DNA from: Pseudomonadota bacterium
GTDB taxonomy: Bacteria > Pseudomonadota > Alphaproteobacteria > Rhizobiales > Xanthobacteraceae
Assembly (NCBI GenBank): GCA_023405565.1
Contig: JAEXXW010000587.1
Coordinates: forward strand, 1-9,602
Direction of reading: 5' to 3'
DNA: 9,602 bases
The position numbers were made by a program, and so were the translations under genes. How positions within the stretch are numbered: the first letter of the stretch is position 1; each line of letters starts with the position of its first letter. This document shows positions 1 through 6,289 of this stretch, in pieces. The notes under the pieces were generated by a model, which did no database searches, was not told the DNA's origin, and saw only the letters and a program-made list of their open reading frames with translations.

Positions 1-819
1 AGCCAGAGCCGTGCGACATTGTCGGCGGTGGCATCAAACGCACAAAAGCTGTTTTCGGATGATGAGGTGAAAGCGGCAAAGTTGGCGCTGCAGGACCGTT
101 TTGACGATGCCGTCGCCCACAAGGCCGTCATCGCCCGGTATAGCGGGGACTATGCAAGTCTCTATGAGGCGGCGCTCGCCTATATGGATGAAGCCGGTGC
201 GGATGAGCGCAATACGGCCTTGTGGCAGACTCCGCGCAACGCACTTGTTGAAGGCGCCGCAGCGGCACGCAAGACCTTCGGCAAGGCTCCGGATACAGGC
301 AACGCCGACGATCCTGTGCGCGCATTGCTTGACACGACAAGCGACGCGGATGGCCCGACCACAGGCGCCAGCGGTGGAACGATTGCCGCACGTGCCCGCG
401 CGTTGCTGGATGATCAGATCAATGCGGCGGCGGACAATGGCCGTGAACTCGTCTTCAACGCACGCCGTCAATCCGGCCAGCAGGTCGATTTTTCGAAATT
501 CGACAATCGCATGCTGGCGACGATCTCGCTGAATCAAAATGCGACATTTTCGATCGATGAGGCCCGCGCGGCCAAAGCCGAACTGAATCAGCGCAATCGC
601 CTGAACCTTTTGAACGCCATCAATTCTGCGAATGGCAGCGATCCGAGTGCGGGCAGCCTCGCCATGATCAAGCAATATGCGTCGATGAGCGCGGAAGAAA
701 AATCGGCCCTCGGCGTGACCGAGCAGGTCATGAATCGTCTGGTGCGCGGCTATAACAGCCTTCTCTCCGTGCAAAACGGATTCAGCGGAAATAGTGCGGG
801 GATCGGTAGTTATCTCTGA
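1..819 (+). CDS. Hypothetical protein with two copies of an FSxDE module, 5' end outside the window
   Basis: I do not recognise this family. The reading frame is open to base 1. The first possible start inside the window, TTG at 19, is probably an ordinary leucine codon. Numbering from it, residues 1-79 and 166-244 align without a gap (about 19 of 79 identical by hand count). Shared positions include the initial Leu, Asn at +6, the core F-S-x-D-E-x-[KR]-A-A-K-x-x-L-x-x-R, a Tyr near the middle and a closing N-x-L-V-x-G. The TTG falls on the conserved Leu of the first copy. The linker (about 80-165) is rich in Ala, Asp and Gly and contains RALLD twice. The protein looks hydrophilic and helical, with no membrane segment visible and a short Gly/Ser tail. 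A signal peptide cannot be judged because the true N-terminus is missing. Function, location and partners are unknown. Confidence is for a real coding gene. Confidence 0.8.
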   Translation, partial: SQSRATLSAVASNAQKLFSDDEVKAAKLALQDRFDDAVAHKAVIARYSGDYASLYEAALAYMDEAGADERNTALWQTPRNALVEGAAAARKTFGKAPDTGNADDPVRALLDTTSDADGPTTGASGGTIAARARALLDDQINAAADNGRELVFNARRQSGQQVDFSKFDNRMLATISLNQNATFSIDEARAAKAELNQRNRLNLLNAINSANGSDPSAGSLAMIKQYASMSAEEKSALGVTEQVMNRLVRGYNSLLSVQNGFSGNSAGIGSYL

Positions 820-859
820 CAGGGACGGGCGAATTGAGAGTGTGACCCGCACGTCTGTA

Positions 860-901
860 TTTGGCCCGTTGTCGCCGGGATGAAATCCGGTTATGGCCAA
901 A
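860..901 (+). repeat. Nested inverted repeat / potential RNA hairpin
   Basis: The outer arms TTTGGCC (860-866) and GGCCAAA (895-901) are perfect complements. Inside them a second hairpin forms from CCGGGAT (875-881) and ATCCGG (885-890), with one bulged G and a GAA loop. It starts 40 bases after the stop codon of the upstream gene. There is no run of T after it on the plus strand, so it is not a textbook intrinsic terminator. It may be a 3'-end stabilising or Rho-associated structure, or a protein-binding dyad. The pairing is seen directly; the role is inference. Confidence 0.5.
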
Positions 902-1027
902 GATGCGGCTGTGAACGCCGATGAATGCGCGATCTCTCGGGCGGCACCTGCCAGACAAGCCGTTGGACCGAATGCCAGGCGGCTGTTGCCGACTGCCACG
1001 CAGACAACAAGCTAAAATTGCGATTGT

Positions 1028-1056
1028 TTGACTAGCTTTTTATTCATTTAAATAAA
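1028..1056 (+). promoter_or_regulatory. Candidate sigma70-type promoter of the GGDEF-EAL gene
   Basis: TTGACT (1028-1033) matches the -35 consensus at five of six positions. After a 17-base spacer comes AATAAA (1051-1056), four of six against TATAAT. It is the only clearly AT-rich stretch in the intergenic region, and it would start transcription about 20 bases before the GTG at 1084. The prediction is from sequence only. Confidence 0.35.
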
Positions 1057-1083
1057 GTACGTTGGCATTTTGCGCCACTCAGC

Positions 1084-3012
1084 GTGCGGACGATGCTGAT
1101 TTCCCTCCAAAACATCATTCTTGAAATGGTCGCGAGAGGCGATCCGCTTAAGATAACAATTGATCGATTGTGCCGTGAAGTGGAGGCGCTTGTCCCGAAT
1201 ATTGTCTGCTCGGTTCTCACCGTCGATCGTGACGGATTACTGCATCCGTTATCAAGCCCCAGTCTGCCCGATCGCTATTCTTCCAGGTTGGATGGTGTAA
1301 GGATCGGGCCTGTTTGCGGCTCATGCGGAACGGCAGCCTATCGACGTGAGCCGGTGGCGGTTTTCGACATCGAGACAGATGTCCTCTGGGCTGACTACAA
1401 GGCCCTGATTTTGCCTCTTGGGTTTCTGGCCTGCTGGTCCTCTCCGATTTGCAGTGGCCAAGGACGCGTGCTCGGCACGTTCGCCTTTTACTATCGGGAG
1501 AAACGCGGCCCAAGTCCGCTCGAGCAGAGGATTGTGGCAACATGCGTCCATCTCTGTGCGATTGCACTCGATCGGCATGAGAGAGTGACGGAGCGCGATC
1601 GGCTTGCATATACCGATGCGCTGACCGGTCTTGGCAATCGCGCGAGCTTCAACATGAACGTCTCGCAGCTTCCCTCGGACCAATGCGGGGCATGGGGCCT
1701 GCTTCTGATCGATATCGACAACCTCAAGGTCGTTAACGACAGCTTCGGACATGAGGCGGGTGATGATCTGATCCGGTGCGTCGCTCAGCGTATCGGAGAA
1801 ACGGTTTCGACGAGTGAGGCGTTTCGCCTGGGTGGCGATGAGTTCGCCATCATCGTTCATGCACGAGATGGTGTGTCCGATGTCGACGGCATTGCTGCCG
1901 CGATACTCAATCGTTTGAAGGAGCCGGCCGCGTGCGGTGGCTACGCCATCGTCCCCAAGGCGACGATCGGAGGTGCGGTCTTTGGTACAAGTGACTGCAA
2001 TGTGGAAACCGTCCGCCAGAATGCCGACTTCGCGCTTTATCACGCAAAGGAGGCTAACCGCGGAAAGTATGTCGGATATGCCCCTCGTTTCCGTACAGCC
2101 ATGACGCGGCGGGCGCGCGCGGTGAGGGATGTCAGCGCGGCGCTAAGCGACAATCGGCTCGAAGCGCATTATCAGCCGATCGTGAATCTGGATACCAAGG
2201 AGATTGTCGGCGTTGAAGCGCTGTGCCGGATGCGCTCAGAAAAGGGTGATATTGTTCCGGCAGCCGAGTTTCACGAGGCAACGTCCGATATCCAGGTTGC
2301 TTCCGAATTGACAGAACGCATGTTGGGGTTGGTGTCGCGGGATGTTCGCCGCTGGCTGGATCTGGGAATTCCGTTCCAGCATGTCGGCGTCAATGTGTCA
2401 TCCGCCGATTTTCATGGCGGACATCTTGGTGAGAAACTGACCAGGGTATTCCAGGGCGCCGGTGTTCCTCTGGAACACGTTATTCTCGAGGTGACGGAAA
2501 CCGTCTATCTCGGACAACGCGATCACGTTGTTGCTCGGGAAATCAAGTCGCTGCGCGCGAAAGGTCTGAAGGTTGCGCTTGATGATTTCGGCACCGGATA
2601 TGCGTCGCTGACGCATCTGCTGACCGTCCCGGTGGATCACATCAAGATCGACAAGTCATTCGTCGACCAGCTCGTGCGTGGACAGGGCGGGGCGGCGATC
2701 ATCGAGGGGTTGGTGGGCATCAGCCGGAACCTCGGAATCAAGGTCGTTGCTGAAGGGATAGAAACGAAGGAGCAGGCCAGCCTTCTGCGAGAACTGGGCT
2801 GCGATTTTGGTCAAGGTTATCTGTTTGCGAGGCCGGTCGACCATTCTGTGATGACGGACCTGTTCCTGCGGCAGATGCGAACTGGCGCGCAACGTCGCTT
2901 TGGCGAATCCACTTTACAGCCGGCAGCCGGGACGGCTCTTGTGGATGAGGCAAACGCCGATCAGCCTGTAGCCAGAGGTCAAAGGCGCTCGGTACGGCCA
3001 TTGGTCGCTTGA
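1084..3012 (+). CDS. GAF-GGDEF-EAL cyclic-di-GMP signalling protein
   Basis: This 642-residue protein is a predicted cytoplasmic sensor enzyme that makes and/or breaks cyclic-di-GMP. Residues about 15-160 form a GAF domain with the GSCGTAAYRREPV signature. The diguanylate cyclase domain spans about 170-335; its GGDEF motif is intact at 250-254, as is the upstream DIDNLKVVNDSFGH segment. The RxxD inhibitory site expected just before GGDEF is absent (VSTS instead). The EAL domain spans about 350-600 with EAL at 378-380, NVSSADF, ILEVTET, DDFGTG at 500-505, KIDKSFV and EGIET at 557-561, so phosphodiesterase residues look complete. No membrane helix or signal peptide is visible. An in-frame stop (TAG at 1033) and the lack of other starts leave GTG 1084 or ATG 1093 as the start; neither has a clear Shine-Dalgarno. 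The last 40 or so residues are outside known domains. The GAF ligand cannot be told from sequence. Confidence 0.95.
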   Translation: MRTMLISLQNIILEMVARGDPLKITIDRLCREVEALVPNIVCSVLTVDRDGLLHPLSSPSLPDRYSSRLDGVRIGPVCGSCGTAAYRREPVAVFDIETDVLWADYKALILPLGFLACWSSPICSGQGRVLGTFAFYYREKRGPSPLEQRIVATCVHLCAIALDRHERVTERDRLAYTDALTGLGNRASFNMNVSQLPSDQCGAWGLLLIDIDNLKVVNDSFGHEAGDDLIRCVAQRIGETVSTSEAFRLGGDEFAIIVHARDGVSDVDGIAAAILNRLKEPAACGGYAIVPKATIGGAVFGTSDCNVETVRQNADFALYHAKEANRGKYVGYAPRFRTAMTRRARAVRDVSAALSDNRLEAHYQPIVNLDTKEIVGVEALCRMRSEKGDIVPAAEFHEATSDIQVASELTERMLGLVSRDVRRWLDLGIPFQHVGVNVSSADFHGGHLGEKLTRVFQGAGVPLEHVILEVTETVYLGQRDHVVAREIKSLRAKGLKVALDDFGTGYASLTHLLTVPVDHIKIDKSFVDQLVRGQGGAAIIEGLVGISRNLGIKVVAEGIETKEQASLLRELGCDFGQGYLFARPVDHSVMTDLFLRQMRTGAQRRFGESTLQPAAGTALVDEANADQPVARGQRRSVRPLVA

Positions 3013-3023
3013 CGTGACGCACG

Positions 3024-3041
3024 CGTCCGTCCCGGAGGACG
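3024..3041. terminator. Weak hairpin between convergent genes
   Basis: CGTCC (3024-3028) and GGACG (3037-3041) can form a five-pair stem with an eight-base loop in the 64-base gap between two convergent genes. No T tract follows on either strand, so termination here is only a possibility based on position. Confidence 0.2.
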
Positions 3042-3076
3042 ACAGCGGCGCTTCACCCTCGGCTTTCGTGCTTCGA

Positions 3077-4093
3077 TTAAACGCGCAGCAGAGTCTTGAT
3101 CGCGCGTCGCTCGTCCATCGCGCGGTAGCCCTCGGCGACATCAGCGAGCGGCAGCTCCAGGTCGAAGACCTTGCCGGGATTGATCTTGCGGGTCAGTACC
3201 AGATCCATCAGATGCGGCAGGAACCGACGCACCGGAGCGGGACCGCCGAGCATGCCCGTCTGCGAGAAAAACAGCCACTGGCCATCGAGCTCGACGCCGT
3301 GCGGCACGCCGACATAGCCGACCATGGCGCCGGGCCGCGCACACTGGATGGCCTGCGTCATCGACTCCTTCGTGCCGACACACTCCAGAACGGAATCCGC
3401 GCCGACGCCACTGGTGAGCTCCTTGATCCGGGCTACGCCCGCATCGCCGCGCTCGGAGATGATATCGGTGGCGCCGAATTCGAGGGCGAGATCCTGCCGT
3501 GTCTTGTGGCGGCTCATGGCGATGATCCGCCCGGCTTTCATCTGCTTCGCGGCGAGCACGCCCATCAATCCGACTGCGCCGTCGCCAACGACAACAACAG
3601 TCGAACCGGGTTGCACGCGCGCTGCGTCAGCCGCGTACCAGCCGGTGCCGAGCACGTCAGACGTTGCAAGCAGGCTCGGGATCAAATCGTCGGATGGAAG
3701 CTCCGGCGTTGCGACCAGCGTTCCGTCGGCAAGCGGCACGCGAGCCAGCGGCGCCTGCGCCCCGGTCATGAATTCCCGCTGCTCGCACGACGACTGAAAG
3801 CCGAAGCGGCAATGCGGACAGGTATTGTCGGAGAGACAAAACGACCCGACGACAAACTGGCCCGGCTTCACCGTGGTGACGGCGCTGCCCACTTCCTCGA
3901 CGATGCCGCAATATTCGTGTCCCATCGCCATCGGTGCGGTGACGTCATTCAGGCCGCGGAAGGGCCACAAGTCAGAACCACAGATGCAGGTGGCTGACAG
4001 GCGAATGATGGCGTCGGTTGGCTGGAAGATCTTCGGCTCAGGGACTTCCTCGCAACGCACGTCACGCGGGCCATAGAGAATTGTTCCCAACAT
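3077..4093 (-). CDS. Zinc-dependent alcohol dehydrogenase family protein
   Basis: This 338-residue medium-chain dehydrogenase/reductase is predicted to oxidise an alcohol or reduce a carbonyl with a nicotinamide cofactor. Visible catalytic-zinc positions are Cys38 (in CICGSD), His59-Glu60 (GHEYCG) and Asp146. A structural-zinc lobe has Cys86, Cys92, Cys95 and Cys103, with one spacing wider than the usual Cx2Cx2Cx7C. The Rossmann loop GDGAVG is at 170-175. The end of the second beta strand reads MSRHK with no acidic residue, which suggests NADP(H) rather than NAD(H); this is inference. The frame is open to 4141, but ATG 4093 has AGGAGA seven bases upstream and gives the expected N-terminus, so the longer form was rejected. 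It diverges from a LysR-type regulator, its likely controller. The substrate is unknown. An antisense frame covers most of it and is considered a shadow. Confidence 0.93.
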   Translation of the reverse strand: MLGTILYGPRDVRCEEVPEPKIFQPTDAIIRLSATCICGSDLWPFRGLNDVTAPMAMGHEYCGIVEEVGSAVTTVKPGQFVVGSFCLSDNTCPHCRFGFQSSCEQREFMTGAQAPLARVPLADGTLVATPELPSDDLIPSLLATSDVLGTGWYAADAARVQPGSTVVVVGDGAVGLMGVLAAKQMKAGRIIAMSRHKTRQDLALEFGATDIISERGDAGVARIKELTSGVGADSVLECVGTKESMTQAIQCARPGAMVGYVGVPHGVELDGQWLFFSQTGMLGGPAPVRRFLPHLMDLVLTRKINPGKVFDLELPLADVAEGYRAMDERRAIKTLLRV

Positions 4094-4100
4094 CACATCT

Positions 4101-4106
4101 TCTCCT
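4101..4106 (-). promoter_or_regulatory. Ribosome binding site that fixes the dehydrogenase start
   Basis: On the minus strand AGGAGA lies seven bases before ATG at 4093. It is a near-perfect Shine-Dalgarno and decides against the in-frame ATG 48 bases further upstream. Confidence 0.8.
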
Positions 4107-4113
4107 ATTCGAT

Positions 4114-4152
4114 GGGGCTCGTTTTCCGGGACATACGTCATCGTAGAGCCCC
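4114..4152. promoter_or_regulatory. Nested dyad upstream of the dehydrogenase gene, possible operator
   Basis: GGGGCTC (4114-4120) and GAGCCCC (4146-4152) are perfect inverted repeats 25 bases apart. Between them lies a second dyad, TACG (4134-4137) and CGTA (4142-4145), whose right arm abuts the outer right arm. It sits 21-59 bases upstream of the dehydrogenase start. It could be a regulator binding site or a leader-RNA hairpin. The symmetry is seen; the role is inferred. Confidence 0.35.
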
Positions 4153-4185
4153 AGCACCGCAGGGACCGCCGATCGCAGCCGGCAA

Positions 4186-4198
4186 CCTAGTCGTTAGG
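4186..4198. promoter_or_regulatory. Short dyad overlapping the LysR gene's putative -35 box
   Basis: CCTA (4186-4189) and TAGG (4195-4198) flank five bases. The right arm overlaps the candidate -35 box of the regulator gene. LysR-type regulators commonly repress their own gene from such sites. This dyad does not have a symmetric T-N11-A core, so the assignment is tentative. Confidence 0.3.
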
Positions 4199-4223
4199 CA
4201 TTGTAAGGATTAGCCGATATAAA
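4195..4223 (+). promoter_or_regulatory. Candidate promoter of the LysR-type regulator gene
   Basis: TAGGCA (4195-4200, four of six matches to TTGACA) is followed after 17 bases by TATAAA (4218-4223, five of six matches to TATAAT). Transcription would start roughly 20 bases before the start codon at 4253, leaving room for the GGAGG ribosome site. Prediction from sequence alone. Confidence 0.4.
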
Positions 4224-4240
4224 CTGCATGGAGCTATGTC

Positions 4241-4245
4241 GGAGG
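4241..4245 (+). promoter_or_regulatory. Ribosome binding site of the LysR-type regulator gene
   Basis: GGAGG lies seven bases before ATG at 4253. Another ATG at 4249 is out of frame. The strong site supports 4253 as the start. Confidence 0.75.
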
Positions 4246-4252
4246 TTCATGA

Positions 4253-5146
4253 ATGCGGCGCGAGGATCTGGTGGACCTCAATGCCTTCGTCATGGTTGCA
4301 GAAGAGAAAAGTTTCACCCGCGCTGCGGCGAGACTGGGTACGTCTCAATCGGCCTTGAGCCACACGATCCGGCGGTTGGAGGCGCAATTGGGCGTGCGCT
4401 TGCTGACCCGGACGACCCGCAGCATGGCGCCAACCGATGCCGGCGAGCGGCTGCTTGCAACGCTGCGACCGGCCTTGGACAGTATCAGCGCCAAACTCAA
4501 CTCGTTGAGCGAGCTTCGGGAAAAGGCCGCCGGTACGATCCGCATCACCACATCCGAGCATGCCGCCGACACCATCCTGTGGCCTGCGCTCGAGAAGCTG
4601 CTCCCCGGCTATCCCGACATTCACGTCGAACTGAGCATCGATTCCAGGTTGACCGACATCGTTGCGGAGCGCTTCGACGCCGGCGTGCGGCTAGGTGAGG
4701 CGGTGGCAAAGGACATGATTGCCGCACGGATCGGGCCCGACTTGCGGATGGTCGTGGTCGGTTCGCCCTCCTACTTCGAAAAGCATCCGATCCCGCTCAC
4801 ACCGCAGGATCTGGCCGAGCATCGTTGCATCAATCTGCGCATGCTGAGTTCCGGCGGCTTTTATGCCTGGGAGCTGGAGAAGAACGGCCGCGAGGTGCGC
4901 GTGCGTGTTGACGGTCAACTCGCCCTGAACAATGTCAAGATGATCATACGCGCCGCCGCCGCCGGCTTCGGACTCGGTTTTGTCATGGAGGATCAGATCA
5001 AGAACCATCTTGCGGATGGAGGCCTCGTTCGCGTGCTGGAAGACTGGTGTCCAACGTTTCCGGGTTACTACCTCTACTATCCGAGCCGGCGTCAACCATC
5101 CGCTGCGTTCGCGGTGCTCGTGGAGGCGCTCCGATACCATGAGTGA
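4253..5146 (+). CDS. LysR-type transcriptional regulator
   Basis: This 297-residue cytoplasmic DNA-binding protein has the usual LysR length and architecture. The N-terminal winged helix-turn-helix shows DLNAFVMVAEEKSFTRAA, then LGTSQSALSHTIRRLEAQLG (29-48) and the wing LLTRTTRSMAPTDAG. A linker helix follows (about 65-90), then a periplasmic-binding-protein-like effector domain from about 92 to the end, with RLGEAVAKDMIA and GFGLGFVME segments typical of the CrgA-like subgroup. The inducer cannot be deduced. The gene diverges from the zinc-dependent dehydrogenase across 159 bases, so it most likely controls that gene and itself. The GGAGG site supports the start. The downstream gene, dusA, is on the same strand 101 bases away but is a housekeeping gene and probably not a target. 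Confidence 0.95.
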   Translation: MRREDLVDLNAFVMVAEEKSFTRAAARLGTSQSALSHTIRRLEAQLGVRLLTRTTRSMAPTDAGERLLATLRPALDSISAKLNSLSELREKAAGTIRITTSEHAADTILWPALEKLLPGYPDIHVELSIDSRLTDIVAERFDAGVRLGEAVAKDMIAARIGPDLRMVVVGSPSYFEKHPIPLTPQDLAEHRCINLRMLSSGGFYAWELEKNGREVRVRVDGQLALNNVKMIIRAAAAGFGLGFVMEDQIKNHLADGGLVRVLEDWCPTFPGYYLYYPSRRQPSAAFAVLVEALRYHE

Positions 5147-5230
5147 GATCGATACCACCGACCGACATCGCGGCTGCGGCATGGTGGCTGTCGTGTCATA
5201 AGATTGAATGCGTGGACGACGCGATCTTGT

Positions 5231-5241
5231 TGTCATAGACA
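5231..5241. repeat. Short dyad just before dusA
   Basis: TGTC-ATA-GACA is a four-base inverted repeat ending six bases before the dusA start codon. No good Shine-Dalgarno is visible here; the start is preceded only by an A-rich run. The dyad could be chance. Confidence 0.2.
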
Positions 5242-5247
5242 TAAAAA

Positions 5248-6255
5248 ATGCAGAAATATCAACCGTTTAGATTCTCCGTGGCGCCTATGATGGAGTGGAC
5301 CGATACGCGCTGTCGGTTCTTCCACCGGCTGCTGACGCGGCACGCGCTGCTGTATACCGAGATGATCACCACAGGGGCCGTGCTGCACGGGGATCGCCAG
5401 CGCCTGTTGCGCTTCGATCCGGCGGAACATCCCGTGGCGCTTCAACTTGGCGGTTCAAATCCGGCCGATCTCGCACAGAGCGCCAGGATTGCCGAGGATT
5501 TCGGCTATGACGAGATCAACCTCAATGTCGGCTGCCCGTCTGATCGCGTGCAGGAAGGCCGCTTCGGTGCCTGCCTGATGGCGGAGCCCGCTCTCGTCGG
5601 CGAATGCGTGACCGCGATGAAGGCGGCGGTCAGGATTCCGGTGACCGTGAAATGCCGCATCGGCATTGATGAGCAGGATCCGGAGGAGGCGCTGGATACG
5701 CTGACCCTGAGCGTCAAGGCCGCCGGTGTTGATGCATTGATCGTTCACGCCCGCAAGGCATGGCTTGCCGGTCTGTCGCCCAAGGAAAATCGCGACATCC
5801 CACCGCTGAACTATGATCGCGTCTATCGCCTGAAGCAGGCGCATCCCGACTTGACGATCTCCATCAACGGTGGTGTCGGCTCGGTCGAAGCCGCGCGCGA
5901 TCATCTTCAATTCGTCGATGGCGTGATGATGGGGCGGGCGGCCTATCAGGAGCCGTGGCGGCTTCTGGCCGTCGATCCGATGCTGTTTGGCTCGGAGGCG
6001 CCTTTCACTACGCCCAAGCAGGCGCTTGAAGCGTTCTTTCCCTATGTCGAGCGTGAGCTTGCGCAGGGCTCCCGCCTGCATGCCGTGACGCGGCACATTC
6101 TCGGGCTGTTTCACGCCGTTCCGGGCGCGCGGGCATTCCGCCGCCACATCGCGATTCATGCCGTGAAGCCCGGCGCCGGCATAGGTGTCCTGCAGGATGC
6201 GATGAGCCTTGTGATGGACACGCCCGCACAGATGACGCACACCGCTGCAGCCTGA
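5248..6255 (+). CDS. dusA: tRNA-dihydrouridine(20/20a) synthase DusA
   Basis: DusA is an FMN enzyme that uses NADPH to reduce uridine to dihydrouridine in the D-loop of tRNA (positions 20/20a), in the cytoplasm. The 335 residues match the family length. The barrel starts with FSVAPMMEWTDTRCR (8-23). The catalytic cysteine is Cys96 in NLNVGCPSDRVQEGRFGACL. Lys135 (VTVKCRIG) and His167 (HARKAWL, 167-173) fit the flavin/catalytic positions, and SPKENR (177-182) together with HARKAWL is characteristic of DusA rather than DusB or DusC. INGG (206-209) and MGRAAY (228-233) form the phosphate-binding end. The C-terminal helical tRNA-binding domain runs from about 245. The start is ATG 5248, with no strong ribosome site. 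A TauE/SafE permease gene follows 34 bases later and may be co-transcribed. Confidence 0.96.
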   Translation: MQKYQPFRFSVAPMMEWTDTRCRFFHRLLTRHALLYTEMITTGAVLHGDRQRLLRFDPAEHPVALQLGGSNPADLAQSARIAEDFGYDEINLNVGCPSDRVQEGRFGACLMAEPALVGECVTAMKAAVRIPVTVKCRIGIDEQDPEEALDTLTLSVKAAGVDALIVHARKAWLAGLSPKENRDIPPLNYDRVYRLKQAHPDLTISINGGVGSVEAARDHLQFVDGVMMGRAAYQEPWRLLAVDPMLFGSEAPFTTPKQALEAFFPYVERELAQGSRLHAVTRHILGLFHAVPGARAFRRHIAIHAVKPGAGIGVLQDAMSLVMDTPAQMTHTAAA

Positions 6256-6282
6256 CGCCTCTTTATTTCGAGCGGGCCTCCC

Positions 6283-6286
6283 GGAG
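6283..6286 (+). promoter_or_regulatory. Ribosome binding site at the TauE/SafE gene
   Basis: GGAG lies three bases before ATG 6290 and six bases before the adjacent in-frame ATG 6293. The spacing favours 6293 as the true start, which would shorten the protein by one residue. Confidence 0.5.
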
Positions 6287-6289
6287 CGG

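Larger units (their letters stand above)
820..1083. other. Intergenic region with inverted repeat and promoter candidate
   Basis: I see no supportable gene in these 264 bases. They hold a nested inverted repeat at 860-901, a GC-rich stretch without clear signals, and an AT-rich segment around 1028-1056 that resembles a promoter for the downstream cyclic-di-GMP enzyme. A minus-strand open frame crosses from here into the upstream gene, but it looks like an antisense shadow of that gene. Confidence 0.6.

Noticed and set aside
34..999. 321-codon open frame on the minus strand opposite the left-edge gene
   Set aside because: It lies antisense to a gene with a clear internal protein repeat, its translation is rich in Arg, Ala and Ile with no recognisable motif, and such frames are common opposite GC-rich codons.
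3014..3997. 327-codon plus-strand frame opposite the alcohol dehydrogenase
   Set aside because: The translation is His/Arg/Asp-rich and motif-free, while the minus strand encodes a complete dehydrogenase with zinc and Rossmann motifs.
4094..4141. Upstream extension of the dehydrogenase to the ATG at 4141
   Set aside because: The extra 16 residues are not family-like, and a strong AGGAGA sits at proper spacing before ATG 4093.
5132..5157. CGATACCA occurring twice at the end of the LysR gene
   Set aside because: An eight-base repeat with one copy in coding sequence is not enough to call a site.
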